From: Sipunculus nudus
Taxonomy: Eukaryota > Annelida > Sipuncula > Golfingiida > Sipunculidae
Reading direction: 5' to 3'
NCBI GenBank assembly: GCA_026874595.1
Contig: CM049317.1
Span: 53,957,618 to 54,021,617 of the forward strand
Length of the DNA stretch: 64,000 nt
Shown: positions 12,941 through 25,593 of the stretch, one piece after another
Position numbering within the stretch: the stretch's first letter is position 1
How the letters are laid out: the number at the start of each line of letters is the position of its first letter
Notes under the pieces: model-generated
What the model saw: only the letters and a program-made list of their open reading frames with translations
Databases searched by the model: none
Told to the model about the DNA's origin: nothing
Made by a program: the position numbers and the translations under genes

Positions 12941-13038
12941 ATTACTTACGAATAACTGCGAAAAGAAATACATAGATAAAATGAGAGATATAACAGCTCA
13001 ACAGAGAGGGCGGGCGCGCCCCTCTGGATCCGCCACTG
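12271..13038. mobile_element. Inverted-repeat element with CAGTGGCGGATCCAG ends
   Basis: CAGTGGCGGATCCAG (12271-12285) and CTGGATCCGCCACTG (13024-13038) are perfect inverted ends, flanked by GCAC-like direct repeats. Inside are poly-C, poly-G and two AT microsatellites. It is a non-autonomous DNA transposon; the superfamily is not assigned. Confidence 0.75.
12862..12936. repeat. (AT)n microsatellite
   Basis: About 37 AT units inside the inverted-repeat element at 12271-13038. Confidence 0.95.
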
Positions 13039-13039
13039 G

Positions 13040-13810
13040 CACTAACCTTGATGGTAAACACATTAATGGAAATGCACCTTATGGCCTCGCTATATATTAA
13101 AACCAAGATATTGTAAACCTGATAACCAAGATATAAGACACTCAGGAATGCTCGTTTGACTGGGGTTATCTAATCATTGTACGTTGGTGAGCTTACTGAC
13201 CTGAATGTACCATTTTACAAGTATACAGACGATGTATATAACCATACCCCCCCCCCCCAATATATGTTTGTGTGAAGAGGAAATACATTGCAATATGATA
13301 ACAAGATACATATTCGTCAATTTGAATTACAAAGACGTCTAAAAGGCGTGCTGATTAGTAGTAAATAAGATACCAGGATGAAGTTATAAGGGGGGAACGA
13401 TCACAGTTGTTTGAATCTCTATTTGCTTTGTTATGAGGCAAGAAAATAACCGATAGAAAAAGACGTGTGTGCAGTAGAAACGGCTTTATATGTTGTTGCC
13501 TTGCAAAATAACCCCACACATAGCTATTCGGGCCACTTTGGTGCGATATTGTAGATATTTCTTTGTAAGAAATGAAATCGCAGTGACATGCAGGCACAGG
13601 TCAAAGCACCTGCTGACCAACTACAAATCCCCTGGATCAAGTATAAGGAGCCCCGACAAGACCACTCAGTGTTCCTGACGAGTGAGGGCCCGTAGGGGCC
13701 CTTACGAAACAGAGCTGTCGAACACAAGTGTGTTTAAGTCCTGAAATATATGTATTACAGCTCCTTGTATTAGTTGAGCACTTTAAAACCCCATGATTTT
13801 GTAACAATCT

Positions 13811-13862
<52 letters not shown>

Positions 13863-14921
13863 TGTCAAAATTACATATATGAATCCATTTGGATGAGAAA
13901 AATACATGAATTGAATAGTATTACAAAATGAGGGCGTCAGCCTTGTGATGAAGAACACGATTGTGATTGTGTACACTATCTGTGCGAAACCTCAGTCTTG
14001 AATTCTATTATTGACAAGGTACCTACACATGTAAGGCTTAAAAAAAAACTTATTCAAAAACGGTTTCTTTGGGTTTATTAATAATACACAAGCACTTTAC
14101 TGAGTAATATTTGTCACGTTTCATGTTTTAAATTAACGGCCTTGCATATACTTTCACAGCATTATTACTATAAGATATATTGATAACATATTCAATGTAT
14201 TGTATACCAGAAAAAAACTTTCTGAAACTGATACAATGAAAAATACCACGATATAGTACATGTCGCAATATATTTGCTTTACGGAAATTGTAGGCGATAG
14301 TCAACCGTAGGTATCATGTGTTGATAAATATATCATTTTTATGTAAGACAGTGGGAGAAAGACAATTGTTACTGATAAAGAAGTGAAGTATTACAATAAA
14401 CCTTTCAGTAAGTTGTGTAAAGCATACATAAACTTCACGATAGATTTTATCTTTATATTATCACTTTCAGATTAACTGGTCTAAAATATTATTTGGAGCA
14501 TACATTTAATCGTGAATGTTTATAAACAATCTTGAAGTAGATTCACAGCAAGATCCTTTTTTAAAGGTTTCAGTGACTGGGGGCGCATTATCTTGCCCTA
14601 GGTTGAATCGTCTGGGGTTCTCTATATAACATTCCTCTGAGAGATTAACTTGATTTTAGTAACAAAATTGGACGGCAGATGGCTGTATCTTTTGTGACAG
14701 GCACCAGTGATAGTAAAAATGATAAACTGAATAGTCCTTTATGTTGTTGATACTCTTAGGATTCGTATTACATCTAAGATTGCCAATACATTGCAGGCAC
14801 CTATCTAAACGCAGAAATAAAGAACAGGGCTGGATCCAGGGGGATGGGATTATGCAAGTCCGTCCACCAACCAACGGCCCAATGAAAAATAAAGCAGAAA
14901 AATTAAACTCAAATTAATTAT

Positions 14922-14971
<50 letters not shown>

Positions 14972-15407
14972 CTTTAAAGAATAAACATTAACATATCCCC
15001 TACCTTGAACTTTTCGGGGAGAACTGTATTCATGGGCGTATTTCAGGGCTTAGGTTGGAGGTATATATCCCCCTCCTCCTTTTAGCAAGGGCGAAATGGT
15101 CGCGGCAATCACCCCCTCCCCCTGATATTCAGAGAATAATATTTATAAATTGGAAATTAAATATATTAATTATTAGAATTAAAGACTTTGTTCATTTCTG
15201 AGTTCACTACGAAATACTTCTATCTAAACCTGGTTTAGAATTAACATATACTGAAAAATAATCCTTTATTTTTTAAAACCCTAATACTTGTAACGTATTT
15301 GAAGAGTTTCATAGACACAATAAAGTGTATATATATATATATATATATACCCCCAAATAACGACCACTTTGGTCAGTCCCCAAGGTGTTCGTAATTATAG
15401 GGCTCCA

Positions 15408-15485
<78 letters not shown>

Positions 15486-16630
15486 ATCAAATGTGTATCA
15501 CGCAAAATTATTTGCTCAGAATATGCTTATAGACAAAAACCCTGGTAGTTGACTTAATGAATCAATCCAACTGTATTGTTTAATTTTATAAGTGGCCCCT
15601 CATGTTTCATGGTCATGTTATCGCTCACCTACTTGTCATTATTAAATGTACTATTTATCTAACTTGCACATTTGATTTTCTGCTCGGTACTGCTTTTTCA
15701 GACAAGAATCATACCCATAAATGGTAAACGATCTACATTTGGAGAGAGGCTGTAACGGATGAACTTTTGAGTTTGATGCAGAAAAAGACAGAAAATGGCG
15801 TTCATTGATATTTTTAGATAAAGCACACTTACCTGGAAAATCTGTAAACATTATATATAATCGATTAGATTAGATCAGAAACAGCCCCTTTAACAAGAGA
15901 TTTCTTGAAGAAAATCCGTGATCAATTCTTGTTGATAATTATCCTATTCGATACTGAAATTTCTTGCGGTAATCAGGCCTAACAGGCCTCAGGCAGAACA
16001 ATTGGTCAACTAACCGTCGGCCGATTCCCGGTAGCCAACATACCAGTAATGGAACTAAGAATCAAGGAAATTCTATTAATTTCCAGATTAGCCGGTAGAT
16101 GGCTATAACCTGTCGGATATGCAATCTGCCACACTTGTACTAAAAATTACAATGTCGTAATTTATATATAAACATTAAATTCTTACCCTATGGCATTTGA
16201 GGTATGTGTGTGTGTGATCACAAAAGACGGCAGGTTCACAAGGATTTGATCATATCATACGGTATGCTTGAACGACACGTTCTCCCATAACCGAGCAATA
16301 TCTATCGGAACAACTAGAGGGGGTTACCCCTCCCCTCCCGCGCGCAGCGTTGCTAATCGATGTTACCTTTATAAAATTAGAATAAATGTAATTAGGACAT
16401 TTCAAGATTACATCAACAGCTTATATTTTTTTTATGCAAAGGCCTTCTACTTTGTCTGACCTTATGGAAACTGTTTATTTCTACATTCGTATGATATTTA
16501 ACAGAAAACTAAGTATTACGAGCCTTCAAGGCATAATCGCTACCGAGAAGCCAGGAAAAAAATTGCCACATTCTGACCCGAAGCATTACGCCCTGTATAC
16601 TTCTCATGCAGGTCCTTTACACAGCAGTCG
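13040..16630. other. Repeat-rich intergenic DNA
   Basis: Contains AT microsatellites, a poly-C run near 13247 and fragments of inverted-repeat elements (15340-15410). No gene was recognised. Confidence 0.5.
15411..15475. repeat. (AT)n microsatellite
   Basis: About 32 AT units next to a half-copy of a CTCCACTGT-ended element. Similar AT runs occur at 8159-8200, 8642-8699, 11241-11292, 13813-13853, 14929-14969, 18523-18571, 34963-35010 and 46480-46534. Confidence 0.95.
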
Positions 16631-16634
16631 TTAA

Positions 16635-17945
16635 GGTCTCCTTCGTTGCTTCGTATAGCAATATTCCTCAGGTCTCACGCCAGGGTTCACACAAAGCATA
16701 TAATTAATCAAACCAATGAGAGCGTGGTGTCACATCAAACTCCATGAGTTCTGCGGAACACCCTGCTCTTGCTGGTTTATAAGCTGCCCTGTGCCCGCCC
16801 TGGTGTTGAGGCCCCGAATGACTTGCTGAACTAAGCAGCGGTTAAAATGACCGCAGTTTATAACCGCTGCGTGAGGAGAATATTTGCTCTGTAAATTTGA
16901 TAAAAAACCAACAAAATCAGTCAGCATGCCCTTCGAGCTGCCTTATCTGAATAAACGTAAACCAGCATAGTTTACAAATAGGTCAACAATAATTTGTCTG
17001 TTGCTATATTATGGACTTAACATATATATATATATTGATAATCTTGGAATATACAAAGAGTGTTATCAGTACAATGGTCTTATTATCCGTGACATTTACC
17101 CGTATATTCTAATAGTGGATGCCTGCATGCTACTCCAAATAACCAAAATGTGTTCTTAAAACAACCCTAACGTTACAATCAATACAATTAAACAGTACAA
17201 CAGCGGTATAACAACAAATCAATACAATCACATGATAGAATAAACAATGTGCACAGTACCTGGATACCACCACCTTCACAACGATAAGTTCTTTAAATAT
17301 ATACTCACGGAGAATGACAGTCCAGTGTAAAGCTCTTATAACAATCCAGAAAGTAAACTGAAATCCAAATGAAAAGCTATAATTGCAGCTCTCGTCAGAT
17401 AAGGTCCCAGAAACCGACACACGCTTCTGCCTCCTCTAGAAATCTTCTCTGCTGTTCCCCTCCCGGCTCTAAAACACAGCCCCTTTATATACCTATCTAT
17501 CCCTAGAACATTCGAAGAATAATACATGATACACGGGAAGCACAGGAATCATCTAGAAAAAACATCGCTGTGCCCCTAAACACTATGGTGTACACTTGAG
17601 CTCGCCCCAAGCCAGCATGACAACAAGAGTTCAACCAGTACGGATTAAACCGAGAATGTAACAAGCGGCCAGGCAAGAAAGTCCCACAGCACGAGCCACG
17701 CCCGGGTCACACAATAAAAAGAGCACCTGTAACACAGGATATACATCATGAAACAGATCCCTGTTTGGGCATTTGCCATAGATAAATTGGAAGCCTCATT
17801 ACAGATATGTACTATTATTTTCACGTAACAAACTGAAAGGTTACTTTAATGCCTGTGAGTTAATAATGGATTTTCATTTAACACTCATATCAATGCTATA
17901 CGCCATTTAATTGAGTCTTTTATAGGTTTGCAAAATTCCCTTTTT
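16635..17945. repeat. Dispersed repeat copy 1, interrupted by LTR-like DNA
   Basis: AATGAGAGCGTGGTGTC, TGCCCGCCCTGGTGTTGAG and ACAAAGAGTGTTATC match the repeats at 18115-19055 and 45040-45760. The segment 17129-17734 is the inserted LTR. Confidence 0.75.
17129..17734 (-). mobile_element. LTR-like element, copy 1
   Basis: The minus strand begins TGTTACAGG, has TATATAAAGGGGCTGTGTTT then AGAGCCGG, and resembles the copies at about 29856-30591 and 55436-56150. It carries no open reading frame. It sits inside a dispersed repeat that continues on both sides. Ends are approximate. Confidence 0.7.
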
Positions 17946-18114
17946 TTTCATCCGAAGTTAATTTTTTTAAGGGGTGGGACAAAATTTAGCAGGCCTGCCA
18001 CACCCCCTCCCCCCTTTCCAGTACATCGGACCTCTTTTTAGGTTTTTCGTTGGTCCTCCTGCATTGGACCCCCCCCCCCCCACCGTTTTCCTCGATCCGC
18101 CCCTGTTTACAATG

Positions 18115-18519
18115 AAGTACTTCAGGTCTCCTTCGTTTCAACCGCTGCTTTGTATAGCAATATCCTTCGGGTCTCACCACCAGGGTTCGCACAAAGCAAA
18201 GTATATAAATCAAACCAATGAGAGCGTGGTGTCATCAAACTCCAAGTTTAATCTGCGACACCCTGCTCTAATTGGTTTGATTCTTGTCCTGTGCCAGCCC
18301 TGGTGTTGAGAGCCTGAATAACTTCCTGAACTAAGCAGCGTTTAAAACGACTACAGTTTATAACCGCTACAATAGGCGTGTATTTGCTCTGTAAATATTA
18401 TAAAAAAACAACAAAAATCAGTCAGCATACCCTTCGAGCTACCTTGTCTGAACAAACGTAAACCTGCATAGGTTACAAATAGATCAACAATAATCTGTCT
18501 GTTGCTATATTATGGACTT

Positions 18520-18574
<55 letters not shown>

Positions 18575-19055
18575 CATAATCTAGGAATATACAAAGAGTG
18601 TTATCATTACAATGGTCTTACCAAGATATACAAAGAGTGTTATCATTACAATGGTCTTATTATACGTGACATATACCCGTATATTCTAATAATTGATGCC
18701 TGCATTCAAATCCGGTGTGTTAATTTGTGAAAGAAAATGAAAGTGCATATATTATCTAAGCTGGAAATTTACACAAACAGGATGTGTGTTGTCGGATCCG
18801 CAGCTGAAACTGACACTGTACAGTCAACAGGGCATCTATTATATGTCAGAATATATGTCGTGTAGCTGATCCCTGTTGTGCATTTGTTACAGATAATTCG
18901 GAAGTTTTCATTTAAGATTTGTGCAGTTTTGTTAACTTACAGACTGAAACGCTACTTTAATGCCTAAGAGTAAATAATGGACTTTCATTTAACATTCATT
19001 TCAAGGCTTGTACCATTGAATTGAGTCTTTTTTAGGTTTGCAAATTTCTGTTATA
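18115..19055. repeat. Dispersed repeat copy 2
   Basis: The most complete copy, with an AT microsatellite at 18523-18571 and a short internal tandem duplication (ACAAAGAGTGTTATCATTAC twice near 18590-18650). Confidence 0.75.
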
Positions 19056-19381
19056 TTTTTTGATAAATGGTATAAGGAATCTGTCTCTCTTGACCCCGAG
19101 TCCTTAGCCTTCTACTAATGTTTAGTTGGGCCCTTTATATAGGTCATATATATAAGTGGATATAGGTCATATATATATATATATAAATGTTTCATGCAAG
19201 AGAACCTTTCCTGGAATCTCCTATCTGTCGATATCTACAAATTTACAAAAAAAAGACAAAATAGTTAACACGAGGAAGTTACGAAAAACAGTCATGAATT
19301 AATATGAATTTGTTCTAATACAAGCACGAACACACGGTATAGCATAAACTCTGCTATATTGATTGCAAAATTTAACTAGAA

Positions 19382-19670
19382 ATGTGGCATGCAAGCCCCG
19401 TCCTGTGTTTTCATTTACTTATTCGGCTTATATTCCTACGTTAATTCATGTATAGGTGACGCTACATTTGTGAATATTCCTTAACGTTCCTGAATCCGGA
19501 TTATGTGCCAGGTCCACACCAAAATCTAATCGACCCTTCATTGGCCGATTCCCGAAATGCCTTGATAATGCATGAGATTTTGTTTAAGACTGCATGAGTT
19601 ATGTTGTGAACACACCCAGACACAAACGAACCAACTGGTATAAATGAATACCCTGATGGCGGAGGCAATA
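19382..19670 (+). repeat. Dispersed ACCAAAATCTAATCGA repeat
   Basis: The core reads CACACCAAAATCTAATCGAC then a CATTGGCC...CCCGAAATGCC tail ending in a CACACCC...GACACAAACGAACC-type stretch. Related copies are near 27660-28030, 32985-33280, 44210-44460, 52825-53085, 57280-57640 and 62550-62780. Confidence 0.65.
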
Positions 19671-20314
19671 ACCTACAAGCGAAAAGGAAAGCTTTATTTA
19701 ATTTATGTGATTCGCTCCGGTGATATCGTCTTTTCCCTGTGTGACATTACCGTTTCCTGTTGTAAAATCAGCATGCTTATTTGCTTGGTCTAGAAAATTT
19801 GCTGTAATGTAAAATTGGGCATAATTTTATTGTTTATATCGCTTTAAAAATAAAATGAAACAGTTTAAGGTGTTGATTTTTTTTAATTAGCGCAAAGATA
19901 TTTGTTTTTCCTTTAAGCAACGCAGTTATAAATTGCTTATAGAAACACACTTAAATAAACACACTTAAGTGCTTTAACCCCTTTCCCTACTGTTTCCTTG
20001 CAATCCTGGGATAAACGGATGTTTATCGGCATACGGGCTCTGCGGTTTTATATTATGACTCATAAACAGAAAACAGTAGGCCGACACGTCGTCATATATC
20101 CGCTGTCTCATAACGCGTATACGCAACTGAAGGGTAGTTTCCTCTGGAATAAATGGTTGTTAATTGAAACACTTTCTCGTTCAGGAGTTACGTCGGCTCG
20201 ATTTTTAACTGTAACCTTTGATTTGAGTGGATATTGTTTCACCTGGATACGGCAACACTAAATGTATTATTACTCTCAAAAAACACTTTGGATATGAATA
20301 ATAATTTATACCTC

Positions 20315-20417
20315 ATGTATTCCTGGGTAATGCTGTCTTCATGTGGGACTTGGTTTCCCCGGCAACAGGCATATGCGACCAAGATTAACGACTTGGGGGG
20401 AGAGCAACATCTCGTTG
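20315..20417 (+). CDS. Gene B exon 1, leader
   Basis: It encodes MYSWVMLSSCGTWF then RQQAYA, ending in phase 1 before gtgagt. The hydrophobic core is weak for a signal peptide. The exon is conserved in gene D (MYSWIMCGFYLCGT), including its donor and flanks, which supports it as real. Confidence 0.6.
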
Positions 20418-23400
20418 GTGAGTAAATTTGATTTACAAAATCGGAACTTAATGCCTGAACCAATTTATTATCCATCGATACAAGAATTTATAAACGTAAT
20501 TCCACGAATAAATCACAAACGGTTTTAAGGCTTACGCCACGTGTGTTACAATACCTGGCCAATCATTTTGGATTATATTTGGTAGGTTGGGGGGGGGGGG
20601 GATGGAGCAATGCTCCTGATATTTTTACAAAAAGCTAATTACTATACGGCCGTTTCACGTTTTAACCATATTTGTTTCACAGTTTCTCTTGGGTCCGTAA
20701 AGTATGTGAAAGACATAAATATCTGATTTTTTTACAACTAACATTAAAAAAGCTATGAGCTGAATGTAATGTTGATAAAATATTGGGATGTAGCCGAATT
20801 AATTATGAAAATAAAACTTATAAAAAAATTGTGCAAAATTTATTCTGATTATAACCGTATTTTTAGGAGGGAAGTCCTACTTCAATGTCCTAAAGGAGAG
20901 GTTAAACCTTTGTGCCGCACTGCTTATAATATATATAATATAATATAATTGCAGCATATTCAAAATAGGAAAATAAATTAAAAAGATGAATATGAATTGT
21001 TTAATTGTTATAACCATGTTATATGTTGTTTCAGTGGTTAGAAATGATACATGTCAATAAATGTAGATTTTGTAATTACGGACCTGGTATATTTGTGTGC
21101 ACAGTGTAAATGGCACATTGATAACATCAGCTGTTATTTTGTACTTGCTTGAACACGGATATTTACATCACATTACAGATTGCCGTAACCGCACCATCTC
21201 GGATGTATATTGTCGAGTTTCCTTAAACAACACGGCCATATGGAGGGAGGCTAACGAAAGTTGTAGAGAGGCCGGAAATGACGTCGGCCTGCCTCGGGAT
21301 CAGTCGGCTCAAGAACACGAAATTCTACTGAAAATCATGAGAAACTACAGCTGGAATACAATTTCACTGGGTCTCAGAAGGGTACAACTAGATAACTGGA
21401 CGTGGGTCAATGGGACTTCAGGTGCCGATGTTAGACTGCAAAAACCAAAACAAATTTTCAAATCCCGATCTATAATGTAGCTTTAACAAGCAAAAGCATA
21501 CCTACCGGTAACTGGGTGGAAAACTTCCTATCTCAATAATTTGCTAGTGTGTCCCGGATGTTTATTCTTGTAATTTTTCTTGTAAGTTAATTCTTCTATA
21601 TTTTACTCAAACAAGAACCGTTCAACTTTTGCTTCATATATTTGTAGATGTTGCTCCTGATTTAGGAAATCTGAATGGACGTTGCGGGGCGTATTCACAG
21701 GAGGAAAAAGTGGTGAAAACAAACTGTTTTTCAAAGGAACCCTTCAAATATGTTTGCAGACATAATGGTATATTGCTTAATGTATATTTTACATACGTTA
21801 CTGACTGTTCATCGCAAATGCATTATCAGAGGTGACAAAACAAACTTATTATGCATGTTTAACATCTTTGGGACTCTTTGATGGGTAAATATATTTGATT
21901 CAGTGAATACCGTTAACCGATGTACAATTCCCTGATTGTATATCCAAAAATGACTTGCATGTAGAGTAAGTGAGCAAAAACACACTAAACTTAAGCAGTA
22001 GTAAAGGTGGCTAAATTTATTTCTGTTAAATAAATCGTGTTTAAAAGTATCAAACATCTCTTAGACAACGAATACGGAACGATTTATAAGATCCTTTTAT
22101 TGTCATGAAGGGTTATTTATACTTGAATTTCAATCAAATACATCAAATCATTAAGGTAAAAATGAACGGGACATACGCCTTAGTAACGATTCTTATATAA
22201 CAAGAATTCATGCATGTATATATGAAAATGTATATCTGAAAGGTAATTGACCAAATCTTAAATATGCTTGCTTTTGAAATTTCACCTAACTAGATTCCTG
22301 CCCTGACACCATCCCACGATACAACTGCATCCTAATTGGTGGAGTTGCCATGTCAATTCACGACGGTGTATACGACTGGTTCACGGCTAGAGCCATGTGT
22401 TGGGCCATCGGAGCTCAATTGGCTTCAATAGACACGTCTCAGTTTGACCAGTTGAATACATTTATAGGGAACCAAGTGATACTTTTAGGGCTACATAAAG
22501 ACGTTTGGCTCCTCACTGACCCAGCTGGAAGTAAGTCACGACAAGTGATTCATAATTAACATGAGATTTTTTTCTGACTTCCTAAAGTCAACTTGAAATA
22601 TGTATGTGAAGCCCTCGTCATGTCCCAGATGGCAGCGTTCGGTTTTCATGTAGTTTTCCTGAACTTCTGTACACATTCTTCTATAGAAATACATATATGT
22701 GTGACAAAGTCATTGAAAGAAAATCTGTTTTGCTTGTTTCTATTTTTCTAGAGCTTGGGGGCACCCTGTCAATGATACAAGCGTCCTTTATATAATAAAA
22801 CCTGCAATGTTCATGGGGTTCTCATATTTCTGTAATGTATTACATTATTATCTTCTTAGGTGAAACTGCCATTGAGACTGTGTTTTGGGACAAAGAGTTT
22901 AAAGATGTTTCCACAGACAGAGACTGTGCTGTTTTAAAACTCGAAACTGGAATGTGGAATCCAGTCAGCTGCTCCTCTCAACATCCATTCATCTGCCAAA
23001 TTTGTGAGTCCGAATAGTTGTTATCATTTAAGTTTTCGTTGTCATGGTAGCAAACCAATATTGTAACCACTGCTTTACCATATTTTTTTTTTATTCATTA
23101 GGAAAATGGTCACACTACATTCAGTTTTACTCATTGCACTTTTCAACTGGGGAACTAGTTTTTACTAGAGGTACCGTGCTTTATTAATAGTAAGTCATAC
23201 TTTAATATACAGGACTTTCTGGGAAAGGGCAAATAAGCAGACACTTATTTTTCATGCAATATCACGAGACAAATGTGTTTTGCCTTTTAAAACATTTTAT
23301 TACCAGAGCAACAATGTCAAAATCTGTTTTTTTTCTGTTTTACTCTATTCGGCAAACATCAAATGTCAAGAACAGGCAAAATCAAAGCTGGAGTTTGCTT

Positions 23401-25555
23401 CAACAATTATGTCACTAACTGCCCTTTGAAACATGAGAAAATTTGGCGAAAACCAGCTGTATCCTCCTTCCATTGGCCGAAATATATATTAAACCTCTCC
23501 TTGCCTGGACGGTTTTCTTTTATAATCGATTAAATCGATTAAATTTTGATATAATCGATCACAAACGATTATGCATGCATATAAACAGAATCTATATTAT
23601 CCTGATAAAATGTTCTGGTTCTGATATAAAAAGGATGGCCTCAAAACAGGAAACAACATTAAACTTAACCATGTCCAACGAATAAGTGCCAACAACCCGG
23701 CCATTGCCTTAAGATCAGATAGATTTACTCGGTGAATATTTAGTTATATAATTCTTTACAGCGTATTTCAGGTTTGGTGGTAGATTGTAAATAAAACAAC
23801 CGATTACCAATCAATCCCAGGTTTTATTTATATTTTAAGTTATCAGATATTACTTTTTTACTACCGATTACTCCAACTTCTGATTCTGTCATGTCGCATG
23901 TGTAAGCCAGCTTTCACTTGCTTAAACAGTAAAAGCCTGCCTATCGACCATATAAGGTTAGCAACCACTTCAAAATAGCAACCACTTTTTTTACGGTCTC
24001 ACTCAAGTTTTACTCATTATATCAGGCCTCGCTTTAACGAACAACACTCAAATGCGACCACTTTATCGAGATCTCATTGGTGATCGTAATTTCGGGGTTT
24101 TACTGTATTTAGGTTAGTATGTGTAACTAATGCAAGAAGACCAATAACTTGTTTAATACGATATACATTACTGTAGTGTTAGTGATTTAGAATTTATTTG
24201 TCGCCACATTGTCTTTTTATATTCTATGTATATGAACATAAAAAAAAATTGATTTAACAGTTAACACTACAGCCGACATAGAACCAGTTCCTGTCAAGAA
24301 CCAAGCTGACAGCAAATACAGCACCAGCCCAGTTACTTTTCCAGCCCGACCGGTCACGGAAAACGGTAAGCAAGCAAAGCTATTTGTTGTGCCCGATTGA
24401 GTATGATGATATACGTATATAGTTAATAGAACACTGTGGTTGGCTTCAGTTTTTCGCGTGTGAAAATTTAGCGATTGTCTTTATTTGGAACATTTTGCGA
24501 TGGCTTCATTTTCTCGAAAGCTGTCACACCGATAAAAATGTAAACATCCAGGTTCTTTTAAAATGCAAAAAAAAAAAAAATAATACGTCATTGGTAAAAA
24601 AATCAATATATCAAAAAAAGAAGTTAGTTACATTCTCTGGAGAGGCGCTCCATGTGTACCAACACAGACGATAGACAAAGAAAATAGCACCGAGTCCGTT
24701 AACACACTGCGAACTTAAGTCCCTTGTTCACATTGTTCTTCATCACATGACTATCGCGCACACGTGACACCAAGATGCTGCTTTGTTCATCTCATCGGGT
24801 GGCTCGCGCTGTGTACACAGTATAAATCAGTCCAAAGATACTCGAATCTTCAACTATCAACGGTCCTTCACAGGACTATAATCGTTTTCATCTCGAGATA
24901 AAGCTCACTCAACTTGCAAGACTATTCGTTCTGGGAGTAGAATTAATGTCTGTCACAGCTGATGTCTCCTGTAATCATCTAGGTTTAGGCAGCAAAAAAT
25001 GCTTCCACAAAGAAGTATCCCATACCTCTACAGTTACGCGTTATACATTACTTATATATAGTTAGTTTGAATTCATAATATTGTACGACAGTACTATTCT
25101 GTAAGAGCAGCTTTTAGCTGTGCTCACTCCTGGGGTACACACTAAAAGTACCAAATATGTGTTTAGTTCGTGTGAATAGGTTGGATTAAGCTGGGGTTAC
25201 AGGGTCCATAAAAGTTGTCGTGATCAGGGAGGCTATTGTGTGCTGGTGCTATGATGATTTGTAAGATTACTTTACGATGCATGTTTTATTGTGTTGTGTT
25301 TGCATATGGTGGTCAGCTGGCTTCTATTATTTAATGTGCTCTGTTCTGGTCTGCATCTAGTTAAATATTTTTCTGTGTTACAAAGGCTACATTTCATTGC
25401 TGTAGTTAGAGTAGACCTTGTTAGACACACTTCCTTTATCGGACATTCACTTTTATTTCTACAATTAATTGCAATCTGTGTTGGTAACTTCCGTGTTTTC
25501 TTTCTCTTTTTCATGACTTAAGAAATCATGGTTGTGTGCCGATATCATCTGTTTT

Positions 25556-25593
<38 letters not shown>

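Noticed and set aside
17974-18309. 111-codon open frame with Pro-rich start
   Set aside because: It is made of poly-C tract and dispersed repeat sequence, with no homology to the receptor genes.
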